Source: Planktothrix sp. FACHB-1365
GTDB lineage: Bacteria; Cyanobacteriota; Cyanobacteriia; Cyanobacteriales; Microcoleaceae
NCBI RefSeq assembly: GCF_014697575.1
Contig: NZ_JACJSC010000042.1
Coordinates: 1-50,500 of the forward strand
DNA length: 50,500 nt
Direction of reading: 5' to 3'
Shown here one piece after another: positions 42,969 to 50,500 of this stretch. Both the position numbers and the translations under genes were made by a program. Each line of letters begins with the position of its first letter. Within the stretch, counting starts at the first letter, position 1. The notes under the pieces were generated by a model that did not search any database, was not told the DNA's origin, and saw only the letters and a list, made by a program, of their open reading frames with translations.

Positions 42969-44705
42969 TTAATTGACTGTAATAAAAGCATTAACAAAAA
43001 TTGAAACTTCCGTTCCTTCTGGTACAATTGCCACATTACCTCGCTTCATCAGTTCTTCTAACGTTTGATCTGAACGTTCACGTAAACGTTGAGCCGTGGG
43101 TGTAAAGAAACCTTCCAAAGCGGCGGCTAAAATATTAGGTTGAGCGCGTCCGGTAAGAGTTTCCACACTGCTACTTCCCAATAGTCCACTGTGTTGACTT
43201 AATGTGCGTTGAGTGGGTTGATTAATAATTTGTCCAACCCGTCCTAAACTACTTAATACACCAACTAAAATATCGGTTTTAGCAATTGCAGAACCCCGCT
43301 CAAATAATCCTTGAGCAATCAACGGTTTGTTATTTGAACCTCGAATCAATAAGCTTTCTTCAGGGATAGGCATCTGCTGAATATTTCCTGTAGAATCGGG
43401 ATAAACAATTGCGACAGCACTTTGAGAAACCAAGCGATTACCAGGCGTAACATTATCAACTTCGGTAATTAAAATAGTTCCGGTGGGTAAAGCGATCGCC
43501 CCATCAGTAGCTAACAAATCCTCAGTTAATTCTACTGCAAATCTTCCCGCCGTTGGGCTTTGGTTTGTTTCATCCCAAATCATCGGCACAATCACTTTTC
43601 CCTTAACAGATGAACCAATTGCAATCTGTTTAGGAGAAGTATAGTCAGTTCCGTTTTCGTCAACTATTGTGCGGTTAAGAATACCGATTTCTCCGGCACT
43701 CATTTCATCAACCCTTGAAGTAGAAGTTAAACGTTCTGGGCTAAGATTACCAATAACAACCGTTTTGATTTCTTGATGTTGTTCAGATTGTTTTGGAGAA
43801 GGGATGGTGGGTGAACTAATCTGCATAAATTGTTCAGTTTGAGGAATAGATGTTGGCGTTGCTACGGCCGTTGTCATCCCAAAAGGCGGAGGTGTAATGG
43901 AATTGCGGGCGATAGCTGGATAGTCTGTAACATCGGCTTGGCTTTGTCCTAAAGACGCTAACTCCGCCCAGCGTTGATAGGGGTCTACTTCTTCTAATGG
44001 GGGATTTGAAGGGCGAGATGCTACGGTCGGTGCGGGGGGTGGTGCAGGACGAGGAACAGGTGCAGGAGGCACAGGGGGAGGAACAACTTGTACTGTTCTG
44101 GGTCTGGGTGGTGGTGCCGCTTGAACAGGTCTTACAGGTTGGGGGGTTGCAGCATTAGATGCAGGTGTGGGCTTGGGTTTAGAAGGTGGCGCTGCATTTG
44201 AAGTAGGCGGTTTTTTAGGTGTTGGAGATTGAGCGTTTAGGGTTCGTTGCTGATCTTGAAAAGCTAATTGACTTTTCAGTTCGCCTGATTCATCTTTAGG
44301 GGAAAATGTTGTTACTTCGGGTTTTGAGGTTTTCGGTTGTTTAGCAACGGGTTTAGGAGCAAAGAAGATAAACCATAAAAAGCCAAAAAAGCCTAAAACC
44401 AAACCTGTAGCCGTCAAAACAGAAAACATCCGAACAGATGGTTTTTGAGAAAGCTCTCGACTTTCTACTGGTTCATCATCCTGTTTAATCCTGTATTCAG
44501 AAGCTAACAATTCTAAAGCATCTTGATCATAGCCCGCTAATAGCCTTTCTTCATCAGGGCTAAGTTCATCCATTGTTTCTGAAAAGCTATAGATTGATGT
44601 TTTAGAGGAATTTTGCTGCTTTAAATTAAACCTAGTTAATCCTTCTTCAATCGTATCAGGTTCAGACTTAAAATCAGGTTGATGTTGAAAACCATTATGA
44701 CTCAT
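42969..44705 (-). CDS. VirB10/TraB/TrbI-like channel protein
   Basis: The 578-aa protein has a cytoplasmic N-terminus, one membrane helix at 93-116 (FSVLTATGLVLGFFGFLWFIFF), a periplasmic proline-rich region about 160-240 (PPPRPRTVQVVPPPVPPAPV) and a C-terminal TrbI/VirB10 beta domain (GKVIVPMIWDETNQS, LPTGTILITEVDNV, EESLLIRGSNNKP). This is the standard build of the protein that spans from inner to outer membrane. It lies between VirB8- and VirB9-like genes. Confidence 0.85.
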   Translation of the reverse strand: MSHNGFQHQPDFKSEPDTIEEGLTRFNLKQQNSSKTSIYSFSETMDELSPDEERLLAGYDQDALELLASEYRIKQDDEPVESRELSQKPSVRMFSVLTATGLVLGFFGFLWFIFFAPKPVAKQPKTSKPEVTTFSPKDESGELKSQLAFQDQQRTLNAQSPTPKKPPTSNAAPPSKPKPTPASNAATPQPVRPVQAAPPPRPRTVQVVPPPVPPAPVPRPAPPPAPTVASRPSNPPLEEVDPYQRWAELASLGQSQADVTDYPAIARNSITPPPFGMTTAVATPTSIPQTEQFMQISSPTIPSPKQSEQHQEIKTVVIGNLSPERLTSTSRVDEMSAGEIGILNRTIVDENGTDYTSPKQIAIGSSVKGKVIVPMIWDETNQSPTAGRFAVELTEDLLATDGAIALPTGTILITEVDNVTPGNRLVSQSAVAIVYPDSTGNIQQMPIPEESLLIRGSNNKPLIAQGLFERGSAIAKTDILVGVLSSLGRVGQIINQPTQRTLSQHSGLLGSSSVETLTGRAQPNILAAALEGFFTPTAQRLRERSDQTLEELMKRGNVAIVPEGTEVSIFVNAFITVN

Positions 44706-44720
44706 GATTTTGACCTCACT

Positions 44721-45437
44721 TTATTGGGGATTGAATTCAGTAATCTTATTAATCTCTAACCCCGCAGAGCGGATTTCATAAACTTTTTGCTCAAATGCAG
44801 GCGCTTGATCGCCTAATGGCGCCGTTTGAATCTCAACGGCTTTAATTCTAAAGGTTCGATTGAACGGAATTCTTTCATCTTTTCCTAAACTCCGATCAAC
44901 AATTAACCGAGTGGCAATCATATCAACTTCCCATTCTCCAGGGCGAATTTCTCTGGGCTCAGAAAGAAACGAAATAATAATCGTCGAGCGGACTTGACCC
45001 GAAAAAACGGTACTCGGAACCAATTCAGCAATTTTATCAAGAGAAGCCTTGCCAAATTCAGGTTCCATTAATAAAGAAGCAAAGTAGGTACTGGTTGGAA
45101 CTCGTTTTGAATTGACTTTGATCCCTGAGTCAGTTTCATTCGTACCCGGAAGTTTACTATCCCAATTAAAGGTTAATTCAGCCCAAGTCTTGATGAAATT
45201 TTGGATAACTGATGGATAGCGAAATTGTTGGTCTCGTTCAGAAATATAATAAGTTTGACCGTTGATGAGTTGAACTTGAGTTGTTCTTAAACTAGCCAAT
45301 GAATTCATACGGGAGGCAATAAACAAATGTAGAATTAGCGTGACAAAATTGATAGCTGTTAAAATCACAAAACACAAGGCAAGCCAATTTTTAGCTTCGG
45401 GAAGTAGTGCAGGTTGTGTTAATTTTTGAAGCTTCAT
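44721..45437 (-). CDS. VirB8/TraE-like inner-membrane transfer protein
   Basis: The 238-aa protein has a short cytoplasmic tail, one membrane helix at about 19-41 (ALCFVILTAINFVTLILHLFI) and a periplasmic domain (YPSVIQNFIKTWAELTFNWD, VDMIATRLIVDRSL). Topology, size and position between the VirB6- and VirB10-like genes fit VirB8/TraE. The start ATG 45437 is one base after the previous stop, with AAAGGA upstream. Sequence motifs are weak. Confidence 0.7.
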   Translation of the reverse strand: MKLQKLTQPALLPEAKNWLALCFVILTAINFVTLILHLFIASRMNSLASLRTTQVQLINGQTYYISERDQQFRYPSVIQNFIKTWAELTFNWDSKLPGTNETDSGIKVNSKRVPTSTYFASLLMEPEFGKASLDKIAELVPSTVFSGQVRSTIIISFLSEPREIRPGEWEVDMIATRLIVDRSLGKDERIPFNRTFRIKAVEIQTAPLGDQAPAFEQKVYEIRSAGLEINKITEFNPQ

Positions 45438-45438
45438 A

Positions 45439-46569
45439 TTATCTGAATCCTTTGTAAATAATCAGATTACTTGCGGCACCAAGCGCATTGCTGAATAAAT
45501 CGACCAATTGTTTAGCATGACCCGCAATGCCGTTGTATAAAGCAATTCCTCCTCCCCCGGCGATGAGAAGAGCTAATGCAGGGGCAAAAATACTGATGAA
45601 GAACAGGAAAGCAACATCACTAGCCAGTTCTGCTCCTGAGTTGACCAGAACAACGGCAGCCAGTCCAACGATAATGTTGTAGCCAAGCTGGACACCAAAT
45701 AAACTGAGAAAACCTGTTGTCCAAGCCCAAATCGGACGACCTTGCAGAGGCAGAAGAGACAACCCCATTGCGATGGGAGCAAATAAACCAGTCAGCAGTA
45801 AAGCCGCTTCAAGAACGTTGACGAAGGCCCACTGAATGCTGTACAGAATAAATCGAAGAATGGGTATGGCTTTTTCTCGAAACACTGAACCTGGGTCAGT
45901 GACGAAAGTAACGGCATCTTCAGCAGCACCGAATAAAGTACGATTCCAAAGCATTTGTCCAAAGGTTCGCAATGCTTGTAAAGGAACAGAACCCGCCGCT
46001 TGTCTTTCAGCTTCATCAACAATTTTTTGCGCCGCTTCGCGTTTAGAATTCCAACAGGTTACAAGTTCTTCACCGACTTGATTTCGACATTCACTATAGA
46101 GATTTTCAAGCTGCTGTTTACCAATACTGCTCAGGGTAACGTTAGTAATTGCATCTCTAAAAGTGAGTTCTCCCAATTGAGCTTCCAAAACGCTTTGCAC
46201 TTGTTGATAAGCAAAGCTGCGGCTAACGATGACGGTATTGGCTAGTAATCGACCATTAGCGCCCAAAAAGAGCATCATGACCAGGGGCCAAACAAACAAT
46301 GAGGCAAGTTCTGACCAAGATTGTTTTTCGATAATATCCTTACCACTGGTGAGGGTGAGGAACAAAATACTGATGGCGGCTAAGGTAATTCCCAAGGATA
46401 CTAAACCGACCCACAATCCTGAAGCAATGGGGTCAATTGTCCCAATCCAAACTTTATCCCAGGATTCGGAAGTGGCCCTAGCTAAATTGATCGATTCACT
46501 AACAATATCTAATGCTGATCCTTCCCCACCACTCGTCGGGGATGTTATTTGTCCTAAAAGTTGCATCAT
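45439..46569 (-). CDS. VirB6/TrbL-like polytopic membrane protein
   Basis: From ATG 46569 (MMQLLGQITS) it has 376 residues. Longer starts run into heptamer repeats that encode only low-complexity sequence and are rejected. At least five hydrophobic segments are visible (WVGLVSLGITLAAISILFLTL, LFVWPLVMMLFLGA, LLTGLFAPIAMGLSLL, LGYNIIVGLAAVVLV, FLFFISIFAPALALLIAGGGG), with a large loop holding two cysteines. This is the topology of VirB6/TrbL inner-membrane channel proteins. Confidence 0.75.
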   Translation of the reverse strand: MMQLLGQITSPTSGGEGSALDIVSESINLARATSESWDKVWIGTIDPIASGLWVGLVSLGITLAAISILFLTLTSGKDIIEKQSWSELASLFVWPLVMMLFLGANGRLLANTVIVSRSFAYQQVQSVLEAQLGELTFRDAITNVTLSSIGKQQLENLYSECRNQVGEELVTCWNSKREAAQKIVDEAERQAAGSVPLQALRTFGQMLWNRTLFGAAEDAVTFVTDPGSVFREKAIPILRFILYSIQWAFVNVLEAALLLTGLFAPIAMGLSLLPLQGRPIWAWTTGFLSLFGVQLGYNIIVGLAAVVLVNSGAELASDVAFLFFISIFAPALALLIAGGGGIALYNGIAGHAKQLVDLFSNALGAASNLIIYKGFR

Positions 46570-46590
46570 GGGTTTGACCGGATAAGAAGA

Positions 46591-46735
46591 GTGCGAAGTG
46601 CGGAGTGCAGGGTGCGGAGTGCAAGAAGAGAGAGTGCGGGGTGCAGGGTGCGGAGTACGGAGTGCCTCAAAAGTGCGGAGTAAGGAGTGCGGGGTGCTGT
46701 GTGCAATAAAAGTGTGGGGTGCGGAGTATGGGTTT
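46591..46735. repeat. GTGCGGA heptamer repeat cluster
   Basis: Imperfect 7-bp units (GTGCGAA, GTGCGGA, GTGCAGG, GTGCGGG) run along the plus strand in the 416-bp gap upstream of the VirB6-like gene. The family is known from cyanobacterial genomes as short tandem repeats. Reading frames through it are spurious. Confidence 0.8.
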
Positions 46736-46763
46736 AATAAGAACAATTCAAGTAACAACACTT

Positions 46764-46896
46764 CGGACAGTTTGCGATCGCCTTCGGCTGGGCGGAGCAT
46801 CGTCGCCAACAGTGGAATAAGGGTTTCAGGCTTTCGTTTAGCCTTGATCGCTAACGATAGAATAAGGATTCTAGGCTTTTACTCAAAAACTGTCCG
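46764..46896. mobile_element. MITE-like sequence with 10-bp terminal inverted repeats
   Basis: CGGACAGTTT (46764-46773) and AAACTGTCCG (46887-46896) are perfect inverted repeats enclosing ~113 bp without a gene, including a partial direct repeat (GAATAAGG...AGGCTTT). The size fits a miniature non-autonomous element; no target duplication was confirmed. GTGCGGA clusters in opposite orientation lie on each side. Confidence 0.4.
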
Positions 46897-46918
46897 GGGT
46901 ATTGCAACCCACTCTTGA

Positions 46919-46983
46919 CGCACTCCGCACTCTCCACCCCGCACTCCGCACTCTTATCGCACTCCGCACTCTTACTGCACTCT
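46919..46983. repeat. Second GTGCGGA heptamer cluster, inverted
   Basis: CGCACTC units (the complement of GAGTGCG) repeat along this segment up to the stop of the VirB5-like gene. The orientation is opposite to 46591-46735. Confidence 0.75.
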
Positions 46984-46985
46984 AT

Positions 46986-47858
46986 CTAATCAGTGTTGTC
47001 GTCGTGGATTGTTTGTCCGAGATAACCCCCTCCTGGCAACATGAGCATTCCCGCTTGGGAGCTTGCTTGATTGCCGGATGTAATACTGCCTCGGCGATCG
47101 CTCGTATTGATAGCAGATATTTCCTGAGCCGCTTGGGATAGTAATACGTTGTTAATTGCCCGATCTGTACGAGCTTGTTGAGCTTCTTGCAAAACTCGGG
47201 CATTAACTTGAGCGTTGAGTGCTGTTTGCTGAGAGAGGTTTTGCAGAATATGTTGGCTCACATCGAGGCTTTGCGATTCTTCACCGAGTTGAACATTCTG
47301 GGTTGTATCTTGCTCTGTAGCTTGTAAAACTGAGCGACTTTGAGCTTGAGCCTCTTCACTCAAGGTTGAACCATCTGCAATGCCTATCGCAGTATTGCGT
47401 TGAGCTTGTCTATCAAGTTCAGACATGATTGCAGTGGAACCTTGGCTATCGGATAAGCCTAATTTGTTCTCCAATTGATCTGAAAGTTGTGTTCCTTCAT
47501 AGCGGGAGGTTGGCGCGTTTAAAATTTCGCGACTAACTTGACTTAAATCGGGAATTTTAATCGCTCCCAAGGACGAAGACAGCAGTTCATTCAGTGTGCC
47601 AAATAAGTCGTTTTGTACAAAGCCACGCACATCACCAATAAACTGATCAACTTCCTTAATCACGTTTTCAATGGGTGCGAAGAAATCACCCGAAGTTGAT
47701 GACGTTTGCACCACAGAAGTTTGAGTGGGTTTTGCAACAGGAGGGGTCGTTTGAGCCCAGGTGGGTTGGTTTGAGCTTATTAAACTTAAACTCAGTCCCA
47801 ACACAATTGCAGTTTTTACGGCTACTGGTTTTGTAATCAATAGAATTTGAGATTTCAT
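46986..47858 (-). CDS. Secreted VirB5/TrbJ-like conjugation protein
   Basis: The 290-aa protein has a signal peptide (VKTAIVLGLSLSLISSNQPTWAQ). The mature part is helical (ENVIKEVDQFIGDVRGFVQND) and rich in Gln and Ala (SRSVLQATEQDTTQNVQLGEE; QQTALNAQVNARVLQEAQQA), a composition common in VirB5/TrbJ minor pilus proteins. It lies 9 bp after the VirB4-like gene, the usual place for VirB5. Assignment rests on composition and context. Confidence 0.65.
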   Translation of the reverse strand: MKSQILLITKPVAVKTAIVLGLSLSLISSNQPTWAQTTPPVAKPTQTSVVQTSSTSGDFFAPIENVIKEVDQFIGDVRGFVQNDLFGTLNELLSSSLGAIKIPDLSQVSREILNAPTSRYEGTQLSDQLENKLGLSDSQGSTAIMSELDRQAQRNTAIGIADGSTLSEEAQAQSRSVLQATEQDTTQNVQLGEESQSLDVSQHILQNLSQQTALNAQVNARVLQEAQQARTDRAINNVLLSQAAQEISAINTSDRRGSITSGNQASSQAGMLMLPGGGYLGQTIHDDNTD

Positions 47859-47867
47859 AAACTTTAC

Positions 47868-50333
47868 CTACCGATAGGTGACAAGTGTTTTGGAAGGGGT
47901 AGTGTCCGGTGTAGATGCAGATGGGGATGAAGCTTTTTCAGAGTCACCCCGTCCGATGGAGTCAAAACCTTTTCCATCTTTGAGGGCTGCAACATAGTCT
48001 TGAGTGAATTGTTTTAAAGCTTGGAGTCGCCCTTTGAGGGTAGATGGGTACTGAGCAAAAAGGCGATCGCGAGCTTTTTTTTCTTGTAAATTATTAGCAA
48101 TAGAAGCCAGCATCATCTCCGCCGGATAAAATCGAGTTCGCCAAAACCGACCCCCTTTTTCAACTAACCAACAGGAATAAAGGTCAGAAACTCTGGGTAA
48201 GAAAGCTTCTGTTGCATTTTGGCTGATGAGTCGGGGGTCATAACCGAGATACTTTTGAGCCGCGACAACGCCTGTATTCGTGATTCTTCCCGTAATTTTG
48301 TAGACCATATTTTGCATAATTTGAGCCCCTACTGAACACTCACAAATTGCATCAAAATCTTGGCTTAATAGCACAACGGCTATGCCATCTTTTCGCCCCG
48401 TTGCACAAAGTTCGCCCACAACAGATGCAAATCCATCTTTCTTTAACAACACGCTCAACTCATCCCCTAAAAACAAACTTTTTGGATGAGAAAGCGCGTT
48501 CCGAATACAGGCGGTATGGGCATTAATCGCCATCAAATAAGCATCTTGTTCATTTGATAAACCCGATAGGGCGAAGAACTTAACCGCAGGTTCTGGGGAA
48601 AAGGTACTGGGTCGGCCAATGGCTTTTCCTAAACGGGATGTTAATAACGCATTACCTTGACTTAGGATTTGATTAATTGCCAATTTGTCAAGATCTTCAA
48701 AGGATTTGAGATTCAGTCTTTCTTTGCTACAAAACCTCAATAAATCTTGGAAAGTTGGCATTTGTTGCCATTGAGAAGATTGCCAACCGTTTTCAAATGC
48801 TTGATTGTAACGAGCTACAATTTCGGGATCTTTGAGGTAGAAATCAAGCATTCGTAATAGAATAGAATCAACTCGTTGGGCTAAGTGGGGATTATGGATT
48901 TTTCCCATTGCGATCGCCACTAATGCTTTACGAATAAATTCTTTCCAAGATTCCATCCGCCGTTCTCGTTCCGCTTTAGGAAACTTTCTTAAATCGGGAG
49001 GTTCTAATAAATTACTTGACCCTTCGCTGATATCATAATAAGCGCCTTGCTCCCCTAAAAGTTCAATAGCAGTTTTGAAAGTGCTGTTACCGCCACTGCT
49101 AATATCCATCCCCACAACAGGAATATTATTTGCTAAAGCTTCTGTGGCAAATCGCCATCCTAAAACGCTTTTTCCAGAACCCGATTCTCCCAGAATTAAA
49201 GCTCGACTAATTTGATTGTAAAACAAATCAATAAAAATCGGTTTTCCGCCTCGTTCCGTTAATAATTCAACTCCTTTTTGATCAATATCACGGGGAACTG
49301 TTAATGGTAGAATTCCGGCTATCGTTTCAGTATCTAACGTCAAACGTCTTTCGCTTAACCATGAGCCACTATGAAGCAACCATTTAAACGTAATGGGAAG
49401 GCATTGCAACCAAATTTCCCAAGCAATATTACGTTCACGAATCACTTTAGCAGTTCCAAAACTATTAGAAAGAGCGTTGCAAGCTTGGTTTAATTCTTCA
49501 GCCGTATTTCTGTATACTAAAAAGGCAACGGCTGTATTTAAAGGAATCGCACCTTTATAAAGTCGATGTTGGGCATCAAAAGACTCCTCTTGCTTAATTT
49601 CAGCACCGATATCTCGTCCCTGTCCTTTCGTTACGGCTCTAATACTCGCAGTTTTTGCACCTTTTGCTTGTCGAGCTAAGTTGTCTTGAATTAACAAAGG
49701 ATTTCCGACACTAATTTCAACCCATGCTTCTGTATCATGGACAGAGGTAGAAGACATGATTTGCCACATCCATTTTAATTGTTGCCTTGTGTTTGTCCAA
49801 CCCATCGGGGAATCGTACATCGTCAGTACACCACATTCTTTACCCTTACCTGTTAAATAAACACGGTTGTTACTGCGACGATGCTCAGGACAAGAAGAAC
49901 GACCTTGTATTCCTTCAATTAAAACTGTACAAATGTGTTTTCCTGTGGTTTTAATTTCGTTGAGATGATATCCAGTTGCAGTTTCTTCTAAACGAATCAC
50001 TTGGGGAATAGAAGGAGCCTGACCTGGGTTTAATCGGTTCCAAAGCCACTGCCAAACTTCAACTGTATTCAAAGGATTAATGTCTAATCCAATCTTAGTA
50101 TTTAAGAGAACTTCCCACCGCAGAAATCCTTCTTCAAAGGCACTGAGCAACAGCTTAGTATAAAACTGTTCTTTGTAGATTCTGGTGTTACCTGTTAAGG
50201 TTCCTAACAGTTGATCAACTACAGATTTAACACCATTAATCGCTTTACCCAGGAAGTCTGTAGAAGTTGGTGTATCTCCATTAATTGTCCAAGTACAAAA
50301 TGCAATTTGTTCCCAATTTTGTCGGGTTCCTTG
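47868..50333 (-). CDS. VirB4/TraC-family ATPase, 5' end cut by an IS630-type insertion
   Basis: About 821 codons of a conjugation ATPase remain. Walker A is ALILGESGSGKSVLGW, Walker B SLFLGDELSVLL, and AVVLLSQDFDAI and the C-terminal tail also fit TraC/VirB4. A start at TTG 50150 is possible, but the frame continues upstream as clear protein (QNWEQIAFCTWTINGD, KAINGVKSVVDQLLGTLTG, NTRIYKEQFYTKLLL) with no start codon until it meets the insertion near 50335. The N-terminus is therefore separated. The gene heads the transfer operon, so the insertion should also affect its transcription. Confidence 0.85.
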   Translation of the reverse strand, partial: QGTRQNWEQIAFCTWTINGDTPTSTDFLGKAINGVKSVVDQLLGTLTGNTRIYKEQFYTKLLLSAFEEGFLRWEVLLNTKIGLDINPLNTVEVWQWLWNRLNPGQAPSIPQVIRLEETATGYHLNEIKTTGKHICTVLIEGIQGRSSCPEHRRSNNRVYLTGKGKECGVLTMYDSPMGWTNTRQQLKWMWQIMSSTSVHDTEAWVEISVGNPLLIQDNLARQAKGAKTASIRAVTKGQGRDIGAEIKQEESFDAQHRLYKGAIPLNTAVAFLVYRNTAEELNQACNALSNSFGTAKVIRERNIAWEIWLQCLPITFKWLLHSGSWLSERRLTLDTETIAGILPLTVPRDIDQKGVELLTERGGKPIFIDLFYNQISRALILGESGSGKSVLGWRFATEALANNIPVVGMDISSGGNSTFKTAIELLGEQGAYYDISEGSSNLLEPPDLRKFPKAERERRMESWKEFIRKALVAIAMGKIHNPHLAQRVDSILLRMLDFYLKDPEIVARYNQAFENGWQSSQWQQMPTFQDLLRFCSKERLNLKSFEDLDKLAINQILSQGNALLTSRLGKAIGRPSTFSPEPAVKFFALSGLSNEQDAYLMAINAHTACIRNALSHPKSLFLGDELSVLLKKDGFASVVGELCATGRKDGIAVVLLSQDFDAICECSVGAQIMQNMVYKITGRITNTGVVAAQKYLGYDPRLISQNATEAFLPRVSDLYSCWLVEKGGRFWRTRFYPAEMMLASIANNLQEKKARDRLFAQYPSTLKGRLQALKQFTQDYVAALKDGKGFDSIGRGDSEKASSPSASTPDTTPSKTLVTYR

Positions 50334-50335
50334 AT

Positions 50336-50500
50336 AAGCTGCTACGCAGCTTGATTGTATAATAAAAGATTAAGTATTTTTAGGAATATAACCCCCAATG
50401 CCAGCCAAAAATCATCTGTCTAAAGAGCAAAAAAGAAAATTACTTAAAGAAATGAATGAAAATGAAAATGCTCAAATTAGAGAAAGAATATTAATTTTAT
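50336..50500 (+). mobile_element. IS630-type insertion sequence, left part
   Basis: The VirB4 frame breaks at a TA (50335-50336), the target used by IS630/Tc1-mariner elements. The end shows a perfect hairpin AAGCTGC-TAC-GCAGCTT (50336-50352), and a transposase gene starts at 50398. The right end is outside the window. Confidence 0.65.
50398..50500 (+). CDS. IS630-family transposase, N-terminal 34 residues (partial)
   Basis: ATG 50398 begins MPAKNHLSKEQKRKLLKE...RERILIL. This matches the usual start of cyanobacterial IS630 transposases (LSxEQKxKLxKxL...RERILILLLLNDG), the first part of their helix-turn-helix. It runs off the window, so whether the DDE domain is intact cannot be seen. Confidence 0.7.
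   Translation, partial: MPAKNHLSKEQKRKLLKEMNENENAQIRERILIL

Noticed and set aside
46570-46809. Longer N-terminus for the VirB6-like protein
   Set aside because: The extra residues are encoded by the heptamer repeat; the ATG at 46569 precedes the first sensible membrane-protein sequence.
46598-47141. Plus-strand reading frames across the heptamer region
   Set aside because: They translate the GTGCGGA repeats into low-complexity sequence and overlap the minus-strand transfer genes.

Overview
The window looks like part of a conjugative plasmid or integrative element from a filamentous, Oscillatoriales-type cyanobacterium. Evidence: the cyanobacterial HIP1 octamer GCGATCGC recurs (for example near 14334, 24948, 29779, 43494, 47093), short heptamer repeats typical of cyanobacteria occur, and most genes have a cyanobacterial character. 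There are type IV secretion genes, plasmid-type replication and ParB-like genes, a tyrosine recombinase and insertion sequences. No ribosomal or core metabolic genes are seen, and no tRNA was recognised.

Layout. (1) 63-6655, minus: a STAND-type NTPase and a very long TPR protein, overlapping by 4 bp. (2) 6825-9702, plus, divergent from the first pair: a compact ubiquitin-like conjugation operon. It has a 79-aa membrane-like protein, a 54-aa acidic small protein, an E2 enzyme, a ThiF/E1 enzyme and a JAMM peptidase, with a hairpin in three of its gaps. No beta-grasp ubiquitin-like protein is present, so the 54-aa protein is the best candidate for a Pup-sized modifier. This is the most interesting system here. 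(3) 9774-12240: a near-perfect palindrome, a tyrosine recombinase and an aldo/keto reductase cassette. (4) 12412-17666: a ParB-like protein, an AAA ATPase plus TOPRIM/DUF4435 pair resembling the PARIS anti-phage system, gene remnants, an HNH protein and a MNT-fold nucleotidyltransferase. (5) 17933-20456, minus: a small coupled ORF, a DNA methyltransferase and a Pol I-type polymerase.

(6) 20595-25019, plus: a disordered small protein, a VirB1-like muramidase and the VirD4 coupling protein. (7) 25056-28097, minus: a second ATPase/TOPRIM pair, apparently decaying, and a second ParB-like gene whose conserved N-terminus has no start codon. (8) 28368-39297, minus: a replication block with sliding clamp, DnaX, delta subunit, a Dda/RecD-like helicase and a primase-helicase whose 3' end carries iteron-like repeats. 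(9) 39298-42178: a possible origin or leader region, a solo TnpB element, and a regulator whose reading frame continues across an A9 tract. (10) 42231-50333, minus: VirB9-, VirB10-, VirB8-, VirB6-, VirB5- and VirB4-like genes. The VirB4-like gene is cut at its 5' end by an IS630-type element that runs off the window.

Together the element appears to carry its own replisome parts, partition genes and transfer apparatus, and at least three candidate defence modules. Relaxase, VirB11, pilin and DNA polymerase III alpha were not found and may lie outside the window. All functional statements come from reading motifs; no database search was possible.
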